A stretch of 64,000 bases of DNA from Methanosarcina barkeri 3 (GCF_000970305.1 NZ_CP009517.1:1178001-1242000), one strand, 5' to 3'; counted from the stretch's first letter, positions 17,479-27,359 are shown. The notes: generated by a model from the letters alone, not told the origin. Program-made: numbers and translations.

Positions 17479-18218
17479 AATCCACTCCCCATGTAAAAAT
17501 TAAGAGGCATGATACCAAGCTTCTTAAGGCTGTAAACCCCGAAAGCTTCTTTTCTGGCTTTAATCTCTTTCAGAGGACTGCTTTTTAGCTCTCCGCTAAG
17601 TTTTTGTAACTCAAAACCTGTTTCAGCCGTGTTCCTGTTGAGGATGTCCATATGCGCTCGCATAAAAACATCACCGGCATAGTAAAGTTTCATACCGTAT
17701 GCACTGAAAACTACTTTTGAGATTGTCGCCCAATCCGAGGAAGCATTTCGAATGGTCAGTTCCATAATTCCCTCCTGTAGAGGGTTAGGGGAAGGAGAAA
17801 TTGAATATATCTGGCTTTTCCAGTGCTTGCAGATAACTCCGTTTGAAACCTCCCCGTAAAGAGTAAATTTCTGTCTCACCAGGCTCGTCACATCAAGAAG
17901 CTGGAGATTTTTGTCTTCCTTATCCGCGATAAAAATGCCTATTTCTATCGGAAAAGTCAGAAAAATTTTTCTTTTTGCTCCTCCTGCAAGCAAAAGGGTT
18001 TTCTCAAATTCTATAAGCAGGTTTGGAGTAATTTCTTTAGGGGTGTTTAAAGGCTCTACAGGATTTACAATCAGGCGTTTATTATCTCCAAGGATAATTT
18101 TCTCTACATTTTCCGTTCCGAATTTTCTTCTGTATATCCACTGCTCTCCGACTTTCTCAACGGAAATAGCAATTCCTTCCTGTTCAACTGAAAAAGGGGG
18201 ATTATAATAGCCGTACAT
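17475..18218 (-). CDS. DUF432 family protein
   Basis: This 247-residue soluble protein begins MYGYYNPPFSVEQEG and is rich in beta strands, with no membrane segment. It appears to belong to DUF432, an archaeal family often found beside MscS genes. Here it is the first gene of a two-gene unit with the MscS channel and overlaps it by four bases. A role in channel regulation or envelope sensing is inferred from that linkage only. Confidence 0.75.
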   Translation of the reverse strand: MYGYYNPPFSVEQEGIAISVEKVGEQWIYRRKFGTENVEKIILGDNKRLIVNPVEPLNTPKEITPNLLIEFEKTLLLAGGAKRKIFLTFPIEIGIFIADKEDKNLQLLDVTSLVRQKFTLYGEVSNGVICKHWKSQIYSISPSPNPLQEGIMELTIRNASSDWATISKVVFSAYGMKLYYAGDVFMRAHMDILNRNTAETGFELQKLSGELKSSPLKEIKARKEAFGVYSLKKLGIMPLNFYMGSGF

Positions 18219-18508
18219 AGTATCCCGAGAACTAACACTTTTTAATGAATTGTCTAAATTTCTTAATATAGAGATGATACTTTATAAAAATTTTGGCTTT
18301 GAATGAGATTACACAAATAGAAAAATAGAAAAAAAGTCCGGAAATTACTGACCTTCAGGAAATGTCTTCAAAAAACCAGTATTTTTTAGTATCGTTTTTG
18401 AAGAATTATTTGAAAATTCAGGTCATTGTCTCAAATGAAGCTCAGGAAAATAGCTTCTGAAAGTTCTCAATGAAAATATAAATGAAAAATTTTCCAGAAA
18501 AAAGAAAG

Positions 18509-19573
18509 TCAAACCCATCTCCTTTTCTTAAAATAGATAAACATGCTAACTGCTAAAAAGGTCATTACCAACATTACAGCAGGATAGCCCCAGTGCCATT
18601 CGAGTTCGGGCATGAATTTGAAATTCATCCCGTAAATACCTACTATAAAAGTAAGGGGAATAAAAATCGTTGCTATGATTGTCAGGACCTTCATAACTTC
18701 GTTCATCCTGTAGCTTAAGCTGGAGAGGTAGACATCAACCATTGAAGACAAAATGTCCCGAAAATCTTCAACAGTGTCTATTACCTGGATTGTATGGTCA
18801 TAAACATCTCTCAGGTAAATCCGGGTAGTCTCTTTAATAAGATCGGACTCAACCCTCTGTAAACCATTTATCAGCTCTCTGAGAGGCCAGACAGATTTCC
18901 GAAGGATAATCATATCCCTTTTATACCTTTGAATAGTCCTGAGAGTTTCAGGTCTTGGCTGCGTTACCAGCCCTTCTTCAAGGTACTCGATATCATCCCC
19001 AAAACGCTCCAGGATCAAAAAATAATTATCGACTACAGCGTCAATAAGGTTGTAGGCAAGATAATCCACTCCACTTTTTCGCAAGCGAGAAGCCGGATTT
19101 TCAAACCTTTCCCGTACCGTATCAAAAACATCTACCTCTCTTTCCTGAAAAGAGAGGATGTAATTGGAGCCGAAGATGATGCTTACCTGGTCTATAGTGA
19201 GCTCTTCCTTTTTCGGATCAAGGAGAATCATCTTTAAAATCGAATAAATATATGAGTCGTAATCTTCAGTCTTGGGCCGTTGCCGTGTATTAAGTACGTC
19301 TTCAAGAGTAAGGGGATGGATGTTAAAATAACTTCCGAGTTTTTCTATAATATCTATCCTATCCAGTCCATCCACGTTTATCCAGAAGTTAAGATCGGGA
19401 TGATTTTTAAACTCCAAACACTCTTCAAGCTTCTCCAGCTTTTTATCTACAAGCTTTTCACTATTATAGGCCAAAACCCGGATTACTACCTCTTCAACCT
19501 TCTTTTCTCCTACATGGACAAGCGATCCGGGTGCAAGTCCGATTTGCGATCCTCTTCTTCCAGAAACCACCAT
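18509..19573 (-). CDS. corA: CorA family magnesium/cobalt transporter
   Basis: The 354-residue protein has a large acidic N-terminal cytoplasmic domain and two C-terminal transmembrane helices. The first ends in the signature YGMNF (GMN near residue 325) and the second is PAVMLVMTFLAVSMFIYF. It ends KKRRW, as is usual for CorA. CorA pentamers conduct Mg2+ and also Co2+ and Ni2+. The ATG at 19573 is preceded by AGGTGAGG. It is a single gene on the minus strand. The roughly 300-bp upstream spacer shows no recognisable riboswitch. Confidence 0.93.
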   Translation of the reverse strand: MVVSGRRGSQIGLAPGSLVHVGEKKVEEVVIRVLAYNSEKLVDKKLEKLEECLEFKNHPDLNFWINVDGLDRIDIIEKLGSYFNIHPLTLEDVLNTRQRPKTEDYDSYIYSILKMILLDPKKEELTIDQVSIIFGSNYILSFQEREVDVFDTVRERFENPASRLRKSGVDYLAYNLIDAVVDNYFLILERFGDDIEYLEEGLVTQPRPETLRTIQRYKRDMIILRKSVWPLRELINGLQRVESDLIKETTRIYLRDVYDHTIQVIDTVEDFRDILSSMVDVYLSSLSYRMNEVMKVLTIIATIFIPLTFIVGIYGMNFKFMPELEWHWGYPAVMLVMTFLAVSMFIYFKKRRWV

Positions 19574-19877
19574 GCTTATTCTCTACCTCACCTTCGAATA
19601 AAAAATAGATCATTCAGTAATTAAAGTTTCACTGATTTAAGTCTGTGCATAACTTTTTGTCCGAATCTCTTTATCGAGCTTTTGAATTAGTTTGGTTCAC
19701 GTTCAATACACCCCGAGTTCCAATCTGAAAAAAAAGCTTTTATATGCCCGCAGATAAATATATGTATTATATATTTAATAGAATATTATATTAATAAATA
19801 ATTAAATATTTCTAAAAACTGGGGAATTTGGAAAGATTGTCAGTTTTGAACTAGGATCTGATAGAGGGGTAATTTGT
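19574..19877 (+). other. divergent promoter region corA / TM-helix gene
   Basis: A 304-bp spacer between divergent genes. 19740-19810 is a long AT-rich run (TATATGTATTATATATTTAA) suitable for archaeal TATA boxes serving the rightward gene. No operator repeat is seen. Confidence 0.4.
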
Positions 19878-20801
19878 ATGGTTGAAAATCAAATCATGAA
19901 TAGTATATATAGTATGCTTGATCAGTTTATAGCTTTTATTCCGACATTGGTAGCAATAATTCTTCTTATTATCATAGGGAAAGTCCTGGGAACATTTCTT
20001 GGAAGAGTAGGTGCAAGGGTACTGGATAAGATAGGACTTGATGATCTTGTTGACAAAACCTTAATAGGTAGAATGATAAGAAGAGGACAAATGAGTACGG
20101 TTGGCTTTTTTGATGCAGTCATCCGATGGCTCGTTTACATCATATTTGCCTTAATTATCCTTAATATTCTGAATATCCAGGCAGTCAATAGTTTCATCAA
20201 CCTGATAATATACTACATTCCACTTGTGATCTCCGCATTTATTGTACTGCTTATAGGCTTCTTGATTGTGGACTTCATTGGGGATCTGATAAAAAACCTG
20301 CTTGTTTCGATAGGAGTAGACGAGAAATTTGAAAGTATGCCTTTCGGATCAGCTGTCAGATCAGGAGGACTGACGGCCTCAGGAATTATTTCCGGACTGA
20401 TCAAGCTGTTTGGGTATCTGATTTTTCTTACAACCGCATCGAATATCCTGCAGTTGACAATGTTTACCGTGTTACTGATAAGCATTACCGAGTACTTGCC
20501 ACGCCTTTTTACAGGTGTTCTGATCCTGTTGATAGGAATCATTTCAATCGATATAGTGATGGACTACATCACAGGTACGATTAGAGATATGAATATAGAG
20601 GGAACAGAGATTATTCTTCCTCTCCTGAGAGGTTTTCTATTCCTCATTGTGATTCTGGTGGCACTGGATACTATGCTTGTTGACACAGGTATTCTATACC
20701 TGTTCTTTGGGCCGCTTGCATGGGGAATTGCAATCGTGGTTGCGTTTAAATACGGAGTTAAAGATGCTATCGTTGCATATGCCAGAGAAAAAAGTAAATA
20801 A
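19878..20801 (+). CDS. conserved TM-helix (MscS-associated) membrane protein
   Basis: The 307-residue integral membrane protein has an N-terminal helix (FIPTLVAIILLIIIGKVLG), repeated hydrophobic helices and Gly-rich turns across its length. It resembles proteins with the conserved TM-helix repeat (Pfam PF05552) related to the transmembrane part of MscS channels, but no MscS beta domain is present. It may form or modulate a channel. It stands between corA and a second MscS gene, all probably linked to ion or osmotic balance. No cleavable signal peptide is apparent. Confidence 0.75.
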   Translation: MVENQIMNSIYSMLDQFIAFIPTLVAIILLIIIGKVLGTFLGRVGARVLDKIGLDDLVDKTLIGRMIRRGQMSTVGFFDAVIRWLVYIIFALIILNILNIQAVNSFINLIIYYIPLVISAFIVLLIGFLIVDFIGDLIKNLLVSIGVDEKFESMPFGSAVRSGGLTASGIISGLIKLFGYLIFLTTASNILQLTMFTVLLISITEYLPRLFTGVLILLIGIISIDIVMDYITGTIRDMNIEGTEIILPLLRGFLFLIVILVALDTMLVDTGILYLFFGPLAWGIAIVVAFKYGVKDAIVAYAREKSK

Positions 20802-21121
20802 GCAGGTCTCATGAAAAACCTGAAATCCGGTTAAAAAGAAACTTGCTGCATACACTAGAGAAAGGAAGAGCTACTTCCTTTCCCTGTTTATTCCTCTTCT
20901 TAACAGATATGAAAAAACCAATTCTGTTAATCTATTTTATTTATACTGGAGTAGTTTGTTTATAACTTTATATTTATACATTTTTGTATTTTTTAAATGA
21001 GCCTATCCCAAAACCTTGAATTTTGAATAATTGCTTTAATTTCTAACATAAAAATAGTATGATGATATTTGGAAAGAAATTGGTTTTGGGATGAGCTCAA
21101 TCAATATTTATTTAAAGCATC
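20802..21121 (+). other. intergenic, inverted-repeat segment
   Basis: A 320-bp spacer. GAGCCTATCCCAAAACC at about 21000 and GGTTTTGGGATGAGCTC at about 21080 form an inverted repeat flanking about 60 AT-rich bases. It could fold into a long hairpin or mark a small MITE-like insertion. No gene is present. Confidence 0.45.
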
Positions 21122-22201
21122 TTGCCAAACAACCACAATATGGAAACCCCCAATAACACCTCTTCTTTTGTAGAAAATATGTCTTATTTTGACAGTAGGT
21201 TAGAGCAGGCGTTTACATGGTTTTCAGACAACTTAGGTACATTTTTATTCATACTTTTTGTTGGCCTGGTCACTGTCCTTACTGCACGGAACGTAAACAG
21301 TCTTCTGGAACGCCATTTCGTAAAAGCGAACAACAGGCTGCATATGGATCCGACATCTTTCCGAATGTTCAGACATATTGTAGTCGCACTGATCTATTTC
21401 ATGGGAATTGTAGTTGTTATTTTCAGCATTCCCAGTCTTCGAAACCTCTCGATTGCCCTCTTTACCGGAGCAGGAATTGCCGGTATAGTTATCGGTTTTG
21501 CAGCCCAAAACACACTGAGCAATATAATTGCAGGGATTTCCCTTGCTATTTTTCAACCTTTCCGGGTTGGAGATCGGCTTAATATTATGAACGAGTACGG
21601 AAAAGTTACGGATCTTAATCTCAGACACACTGTCATCATAACCTGGGATAACAGACGGCTTATAATCCCTAATTCCGTAATCAGCAATGAAGCGATAATT
21701 AACTGGACTATAGAAGACCCTGCAGTAATCTGGCCAATAGACATCGGAATAAGCTATGATGCCGACATTGACCAGGCAAGAAGGATCATGATCGAAGAAG
21801 CCAGAAAACATCCAAACGTAATGCCCCCGCAAAAAGTCCAGTACAGTGTTGTAAAACCTAGCTTAATTAAGTCCGAAACACTTAGAATGGGATTTATTGA
21901 TCCTCCTGTGCTTCATCCCGTGGACCCGGATTTCAGGGAGAGAGGAGAAGTCAAAGTAAACGTTGTTGAACTGGGAGAATCTGCCGTAAATCTCCGCATG
22001 AATGTCTGGTTCAAAGATAGAAGTATTGCATACAGTTCAGGATGTGAAATCAGAGAAGCTATTAAGAAGCGCTTTGATAAGGAAGGAATAGAAATCCCAT
22101 ACCCGTATAGGACTATTGTATACAAGAACGATCTTGAAAAGGAAAAGAAGGCTACTGGAAAATTATCCCATACAGAAGGAGACAAAATTAATACTCCGTG
22201 A
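21122..22201 (+). CDS. MscS family mechanosensitive channel
   Basis: The product has up to 359 residues. The first about 35 residues are a variable N-terminus, followed by helices near 35-60 and 85-110 and the pore helix with FTGAGIAGIVIGFAAQN. The MscS beta domain (FQPFRVGDRLNIMNEYGKV) and C-terminal alpha/beta domain end near 335, with a short charged tail. The first in-frame initiator is TTG at 21122. ATG at 21140 is an equally good choice, and neither has a clear ribosome binding site. It is distinct in sequence from the MscS at 16576 and is therefore a paralogue, perhaps with another tension threshold. Confidence 0.9.
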   Translation: MPNNHNMETPNNTSSFVENMSYFDSRLEQAFTWFSDNLGTFLFILFVGLVTVLTARNVNSLLERHFVKANNRLHMDPTSFRMFRHIVVALIYFMGIVVVIFSIPSLRNLSIALFTGAGIAGIVIGFAAQNTLSNIIAGISLAIFQPFRVGDRLNIMNEYGKVTDLNLRHTVIITWDNRRLIIPNSVISNEAIINWTIEDPAVIWPIDIGISYDADIDQARRIMIEEARKHPNVMPPQKVQYSVVKPSLIKSETLRMGFIDPPVLHPVDPDFRERGEVKVNVVELGESAVNLRMNVWFKDRSIAYSSGCEIREAIKKRFDKEGIEIPYPYRTIVYKNDLEKEKKATGKLSHTEGDKINTP

Positions 22202-22275
22202 AAAGCCGATATAACGATATTGACAATTAAGTAAGTGAACAGTTGAAAAGCAGTGAAAAGTGGTTGATAAAAAAC

Positions 22276-22479
22276 AAGTGAAAAACGGGTTGACACAAAG
22301 CAACTGAAACATGAACTGATAAAAAGAAGTGAAAAACGGGTTGACACAAAGCAACTGAAACATGAACTGATAAAAAGAAGTGAAAAACGGGTTGACACAA
22401 AGCAACTGAAACATGAACTGATAAAAGAAGTGAGAAACGGTTGATAAAAAGCAACTGAAACATGGACTGATAAAAGAAG
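22276..22479. repeat. 51-bp tandem repeat, four copies
   Basis: Copies start at 22276, 22327, 22378 and 22428. The unit begins AAGTGAAAAACGGGTTGACA. The first three copies are nearly identical and the fourth is diverged. It lies between the convergent MscS and paaK genes. Confidence 0.9.
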
Positions 22480-22507
22480 AAATTTGGATGAAAGGAAAAG
22501 GGGAATT

Positions 22508-23815
22508 TCACAGTTCCCTTTCATCAATTACTCTTTTTGTCTTTTTCATGCTGCGTGGAAGTTCCCCTATCTTTACGCCAACAACATCCACGGTTACGCC
22601 TATGAAGTCCTTAAAGGCTTTTCCCAGAGCTTTTTCGGTTTTTGTTTTCTTTGAGGGATCTTCTGTGCCTTCGATCTCAACCCTGAAGATCATGCTGTCC
22701 CTTCCGTCCTTACGGGTAAGCAGAATCTGATATTCGCTGCTTACGCCAGGAATCCTGTGGACAAGATCTTCGATTTGGCCCGGATAGATATTAACAGCCT
22801 TGAACTTTATGCGGTCGTCTGACCTGCCAAGGACCCTATCAATTCTTGGGAAAGGACAGCCGCATTTACAGAGGCCAGGAATTATTCGGGTCAAGTCTCT
22901 TGTCCTGTAGCGGATGAGAGGAGCCCCTTCCTTTGTGAGAGTAGTAATTACAAGTTCTCCAAGCGTGCCGTCAGGAAGCTGCTCGCCCGTAATAGGGTCA
23001 ATAATCTCAAAGAGCAAGTAGTCAGACCAGTAGTGCATACCTTCATGGAAAGCGCAATCAAGGCCAATTCCTGGCCCGTAGATCTCGGTCAGCCCATAAA
23101 TATCAAAAGTCTCTATCCCCAGCTCGTTTTCTATTCGGCTGCGCATTTTTTCACTCCAGCGCTCCGAACCTATAATGCCTTTTCTCAGGTGAATCTGGGA
23201 CTTAAGCCCACGGTTTTCAATTTCTTCAGCAAGCAAAAGCGCATAAGAGGAAGTGCTTGTAAGGGCCGTAGTCTTCAGGTCAACAAACATTTCAAGCTGT
23301 TTCTCGGTATTTCCCGGACCTGTAGGTATAGCCATTGCCCCAAGGCGTTCGGCTCCAAGCTGAAACCCTATCCCTGCGGTCCAGAGCCCGTATCCTGGGG
23401 TAATCTGGATCCTGTCCTGGTTAGTAAGCCCTGCAAGCATATAACAGCGCATCATCATCTCGGCCCAGAGATCCACATCTTTTCGGGTGTAAGGAATAAT
23501 TATGGGTTTTCCTGTGGTCCCGGACGAGGAATGAATCCTTACAACCTCGGAATCAGGAACGGCCTGTAACCCAAGAGGATAGGCATCCCTGAGTTCTTCT
23601 TTATTCGTAAATGGAAGAAGCTTCAGGTCTTTAAGTGACTTTATGTCCCCGATATTGATATTTGCTTCCCTGAACTTTTTCTGGTAAAAAGGACTATTTT
23701 CAACTACGCGCTTCAGCAGTGCCTTCAATTTTGCAAAGGTATCTTCTTCCGAGATTTTAGGATGATAAAGCTGTACATTGTGATCAAGTTCAGCCTCAGT
23801 GGATGCTTCATACAT
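22508..23815 (-). CDS. paaK: phenylacetate-CoA ligase-like adenylate-forming enzyme
   Basis: The 435-residue ANL-superfamily enzyme has the P-loop SSSGTTGKP near residue 97, YGLTE near 235 and a C-terminal ACT-like lid with GRSDDRIKF. It matches phenylacetate-CoA ligase length and motifs, and is predicted to activate an aryl acid with ATP and CoA (reversible with respect to aryl-CoA). It follows iorA and iorB by 25 bp on the same strand. This suggests that aryl-acetyl-CoA made by the oxidoreductase is converted to the free acid with ATP gain, or the reverse. The start ATG has AAGGTGA. Confidence 0.9.
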   Translation of the reverse strand: MYEASTEAELDHNVQLYHPKISEEDTFAKLKALLKRVVENSPFYQKKFREANINIGDIKSLKDLKLLPFTNKEELRDAYPLGLQAVPDSEVVRIHSSSGTTGKPIIIPYTRKDVDLWAEMMMRCYMLAGLTNQDRIQITPGYGLWTAGIGFQLGAERLGAMAIPTGPGNTEKQLEMFVDLKTTALTSTSSYALLLAEEIENRGLKSQIHLRKGIIGSERWSEKMRSRIENELGIETFDIYGLTEIYGPGIGLDCAFHEGMHYWSDYLLFEIIDPITGEQLPDGTLGELVITTLTKEGAPLIRYRTRDLTRIIPGLCKCGCPFPRIDRVLGRSDDRIKFKAVNIYPGQIEDLVHRIPGVSSEYQILLTRKDGRDSMIFRVEIEGTEDPSKKTKTEKALGKAFKDFIGVTVDVVGVKIGELPRSMKKTKRVIDEREL

Positions 23816-23840
23816 ATTATTTCACCTTCTGCTTCCCAGT

Positions 23841-24440
23841 TCAAGGGTCGGAGATAAATCTAATACATTTCCTTGCGCGTTCGAATGCGGCATCGTTTAC
23901 AGCCCTGTATTTTTCAGGGATTTCGGCATCCAGTATTTCCTTAAGAATTTCTTCCTTAAAAGGTAGTACTCGTGCGCCTGCAGCCGCTCCAAGCATTGCA
24001 ACGTTTGCAGCTCTGTATGTCCCTACATCGTCTGCAAGCTCCGTAAAATCGGAACAGAAAATATCAGGGTAGTATGCACATAAAAAGGAGAGCAAAGCTG
24101 CAGGATCATACTCAGGGCTCCCAGGCGGTCTCGATGCCGGTGGGATAGCATGGGTATTTACCAGAACCTTTCCGCCTTCCTTAAGAAAAGGCAGGTTGCG
24201 TACGGTTTCTGCAGGCTCCAGGCCTAAAAGCAGGTCTGCCTGCCCGATGGGGATAAGTGACCCTGAAGTTTCGTCTCCTATTCTTATATGGCTACTGACC
24301 GAACCTTCTCTCTGAGACATGCCTATGGTTTCGGCAGTACTTACATGGAATCCGGCTTTCATCGCAGCAAGTGCAAGCAAGCGGGAAGCAAGCACAACAC
24401 CCTGTCCACCAACGCCTGCAATAAGAATATCATATTTCAC
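23841..24440 (-). CDS. iorB: indolepyruvate ferredoxin oxidoreductase, beta subunit
   Basis: This 199-residue gamma-type subunit of 2-oxoacid:ferredoxin oxidoreductases begins with the conserved ILIAGVGGQGVVLASRLLA. It pairs with IorA to oxidise indolepyruvate, phenylpyruvate and related aryl 2-oxoacids to acyl-CoA with ferredoxin, in amino acid degradation or, in reverse, biosynthesis. The start is GTG at 24440, overlapping the iorA stop by four bases (GTGA), so the two subunits are translationally coupled. Confidence 0.93.
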   Translation of the reverse strand: MKYDILIAGVGGQGVVLASRLLALAAMKAGFHVSTAETIGMSQREGSVSSHIRIGDETSGSLIPIGQADLLLGLEPAETVRNLPFLKEGGKVLVNTHAIPPASRPPGSPEYDPAALLSFLCAYYPDIFCSDFTELADDVGTYRAANVAMLGAAAGARVLPFKEEILKEILDAEIPEKYRAVNDAAFERARKCIRFISDP

Positions 24441-26317
24441 AGCTTTACACCTCCTATGCAGATAGCTTCCGATGGGCAGATCTGTGCACAGAGCCCACAG
24501 CCACTGCAGTTGTCCTGTATGACAGGCTTATCCCCGTCAAGGTTAAGAGCAGGGCAGCCAAGCTCTTTTATACAGAAACTGCAGCCTGTGCAGGTTTCAG
24601 GTTTTATTTTATAATATTTGTCGGGTTTTGTAATCCCTACACACTTGCCTTTGAAGACCAGAACCGACGGCCCATTGAAATTCATGGCTTCTTTTGCGGC
24701 TTTTACACAACTCTCAAGGCTGTCCGGATCTACGGTATTTATTGTCCTTACAGATTCAACCCCACAACTTTTGACCACATCTGCAATTTCAATGGCTTTT
24801 GAAGTATTTCCGAGTACGTTCACGCCTACACCGGGATGGGGCTGGTGTCCTGTCATTGCAGTTGTACGATTGTCAAGTACTGCAAGGGTGATGTTAGCTC
24901 CGTTATAGACAGCGTTTATCACTGCAGGAATGCCTGAATGAAAGAAAGTAGAATCCCCGATAAAAGCTACATGTTTTGCTTTCGGGTTTGTACGTGAGAG
25001 TCCTCCTGCAAGGCTTATCCCTGCACCCATGCAGAGGCAGGTATCTACCATGTTAAGGGGATAGGCATTTCCAAGAGTGTAGCAGCCAATATCCCCGGAG
25101 AAAATCGTATCAGTTTGAGCCTCTTTTTTAAGCTGTTTTGCAGCCTGTTTGAAAGCATAGAAAACGGTCCTGTGCATACAACCGGCACAGAGGGTAGGAG
25201 CCCGAATCGGAAGTGGAGGAAGCTTTTCTCTTGAGACGGCAGGAGAAGCATGAGAAAGACGCAAACTCTCTCCACACGTTACAAGTGCACGGTTGATGCT
25301 GTCAGTGACAATATCCACATTATATTCCCCGCTCACAGGGAAAAAGCCGTTCTTCTTTCCGTAAACATCAACAGGCAGGTGGAACTTCCCTATAAGCTGG
25401 AGGACCTGTTCTTCAAGGTAAGGGTCGAGCTCTTCGACCACGATCAACTGGTCAATGCCTTTCAGGAAAGAAAGGACTGCCTTTTCCGGGAAAGGATATA
25501 CCGTCCCGACCCTGAAAAGTGTAAATAACTTTTCAAAATCCCTGACAGTTTTCACAGCTTCCTTTACATACAGGGCTGAGACACCTGAGGCAATAATCCC
25601 GATTTTTCCCGATCCCAATACAGAATTAAAGTTAAGCTCGGAAAAGTGTTCGGAAAGCTTTTCCTGCACGCTTTCAAGCCAGGGGTGCCGTTCGGCCGTC
25701 AGCTTCGGAAAGATAGTCCACCGCCTATCCTTTACAAAACCTTCCTCAACGGCTTCAACAGGAGCAGGTTCTCCAGCTTCGACCTCTACATCCCCGCAGC
25801 TGTGAGAGACACGCGTGGTGGTTCTCAGAATAACGGGAGTTTCGAATTCATGCGAGAGCTCAAAAGCCAGTTTTGTCAGTTCGTAGGCTTCCTGAGGGGT
25901 TGCAGGGTCAAGGACAGGAATATTTGCAAAGTGTCCGAAAACCCTTGTATCCTGCTCGGTCTGAGAAGAATGAGGCCCGGGATCATCGGCAACGAGCAGC
26001 ACAAGAGCTCCTTTTACCCCGATATAGCTCAGGCTCATAAGAGGGTCGGATGCAACGTTTAGCCCTACCTGTTTCATGGTCACAAGCGCCTTTGCCCCTG
26101 AATAAGCTGCTCCGACAGCCGTTTCGAGTGCGACCTTTTCGTTGCTCGACCACTCTGTATAGATTCCACACCTGTTTGCGTAGCGGGCAATCGTCTCCAG
26201 AGCTTCGGTCGAGGGAGTTCCTGGGTATCCTGTAACCACCTGGACTCCGGCTTCTATCGCTCCAAGTGCAATGGCTTCATTACCCATTAACAACTTTTTA
26301 TCAGTCAATAAACTCAT
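24437..26317 (-). CDS. iorA: indolepyruvate ferredoxin oxidoreductase, alpha subunit
   Basis: The 626-residue catalytic subunit has an N-terminal pyruvate-oxidoreductase domain (GNEAIALGAIEAGVQ, GYPGTPSTE), a C-terminal TPP-binding region (GDIGCYTLG followed by GAGISLAGG) and, at the end, two ferredoxin motifs (CTGCSFCIKELGC and CSGCGLCAQICP) for 4Fe-4S clusters. Length and domain order are those of archaeal IorA. It is the first gene of the iorA-iorB-paaK operon. The roughly 800-bp upstream spacer would hold the promoter. Confidence 0.95.
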   Translation of the reverse strand: MSLLTDKKLLMGNEAIALGAIEAGVQVVTGYPGTPSTEALETIARYANRCGIYTEWSSNEKVALETAVGAAYSGAKALVTMKQVGLNVASDPLMSLSYIGVKGALVLLVADDPGPHSSQTEQDTRVFGHFANIPVLDPATPQEAYELTKLAFELSHEFETPVILRTTTRVSHSCGDVEVEAGEPAPVEAVEEGFVKDRRWTIFPKLTAERHPWLESVQEKLSEHFSELNFNSVLGSGKIGIIASGVSALYVKEAVKTVRDFEKLFTLFRVGTVYPFPEKAVLSFLKGIDQLIVVEELDPYLEEQVLQLIGKFHLPVDVYGKKNGFFPVSGEYNVDIVTDSINRALVTCGESLRLSHASPAVSREKLPPLPIRAPTLCAGCMHRTVFYAFKQAAKQLKKEAQTDTIFSGDIGCYTLGNAYPLNMVDTCLCMGAGISLAGGLSRTNPKAKHVAFIGDSTFFHSGIPAVINAVYNGANITLAVLDNRTTAMTGHQPHPGVGVNVLGNTSKAIEIADVVKSCGVESVRTINTVDPDSLESCVKAAKEAMNFNGPSVLVFKGKCVGITKPDKYYKIKPETCTGCSFCIKELGCPALNLDGDKPVIQDNCSGCGLCAQICPSEAICIGGVKL

Positions 26318-27112
26318 CTCGAACTAAGGGTAATATTTTAACAGTTTGATAAAGTTTGATAAATATAGAAGGAATAGATGAAGTTGAAAAGAATTTAAAT
26401 TCTCAAGCTGTTTATTAAAATAATTTTGAGAATTCTAAAATCTGTTTTAAGTTATTTCACCGTGATTTTACGTCATGGGAAAGATGATGTTCATCTATGT
26501 ACAATGCTGCCTGGAAGAAGTACGTAAAATTCGCATATAAAGTTTTTGTTTTATGAATTTATGTTGTTATGCTTTAGATGCAAACTGATCCATTTTCGAC
26601 AACAATTAGAAGTAACAGGACTCAGAACTTACAACCCAAGAAGAGAGAAAAATTACACGTTTTTTAAGGACATTTAAGAACAATACTTCTTTACTGCCAT
26701 ATCATAACGGTGTCGAAAATCAGGTTTTATAAAAGTCTTCAATGAAGATATTATGGAAGACTAGAAAGAGAATAGAAAGATTCAAGAAATTGTATTTTTC
26801 ATAGTTTATAAGGAGTGGGGATCATGAAAGAGGTTTTTTCCAATTTAGAGAAACCCAATTACATACGCTATTTTCCCCACCGCCCATATAATATAATGTT
26901 GCAGCTCTATTTATACTTGACTCTAAAAAAGGAAAAATGAATGTTTTGCGTCTCACAAGACTAAAATTATCCAATAATTTCTATAGGAAATTAGAATATG
27001 AATTCTGACCCAGGCTTTAAACTCATACTGAAAAGCCTGGCCGATTTGATCCAGATAAATGGATTATAATATATAGGAAATTATTTCTACGTTTTACAGC
27101 ATTGTTAGAGTC
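26318..27112 (+). other. intergenic, about 800 bp
   Basis: Mostly AT-rich sequence. TTTTCGACA at 26593 and TGTCGAAAA at 26711 form a 9-bp inverted repeat about 120 bp apart, possibly the ends of a degraded small insertion. One short frame with a good ribosome binding site is listed separately at 26824. Confidence 0.4.
26824..26940 (+). CDS. possible 38-residue protein
   Basis: ATG 26824 follows AAGGAGTGGGG, a strong Shine-Dalgarno sequence at good spacing. The frame reads 38 codons (MKEVFSNLEKPNYIRYFPHR and on) to TGA 26938-26940. It has no known motif, mixed charge and a short hydrophobic middle. It may be a real small protein or the start of a lost gene. Confidence 0.3.
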   Translation: MKEVFSNLEKPNYIRYFPHRPYNIMLQLYLYLTLKKEK

Positions 27113-27355
27113 ATGAATCAGGAAGATAAAACAATAGCCAGTGAGGACCCAAGTCGTGAGTTCGGGGCAATGGGAGAACTCTTACGTGAACTCCAGAAGG
27201 AAGAACTGGAACAAAACGCAAGCTCCCCTGCAGAGACTCCAGAAGTCAAGATAACAAAAGACATAGCGAAACTAATGGCAGAGATCAGTACAACGTTAAA
27301 AGAGATTGCAGAAACGCAGAAAAGCATACTTGAAGAGATTAAAAGGAGTAAATAA
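27113..27355 (+). CDS. small acidic coiled-coil protein, 80 aa
   Basis: I do not recognise this family. The sequence is hydrophilic and almost entirely helix-forming. Residues 20-36 are Glu-rich (ELLRELQKEELEQ), and 45-80 show heptad spacing (LMAEISTTLKEIAETQKSI) ending in a basic IKRSK, which suggests a coiled coil. There is no Cys and no membrane segment. It stands alone, followed directly by the dispersed hairpin repeat at 27360. Confidence 0.6.
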   Translation: MNQEDKTIASEDPSREFGAMGELLRELQKEELEQNASSPAETPEVKITKDIAKLMAEISTTLKEIAETQKSILEEIKRSK

Positions 27356-27359
27356 AACA

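Noticed and set aside
26585-26725. 9-bp inverted repeat TTTTCGACA / TGTCGAAAA about 120 bp apart, possible small insertion
   Set aside because: The repeats are short and imperfect beyond nine bases, and there is no target duplication.
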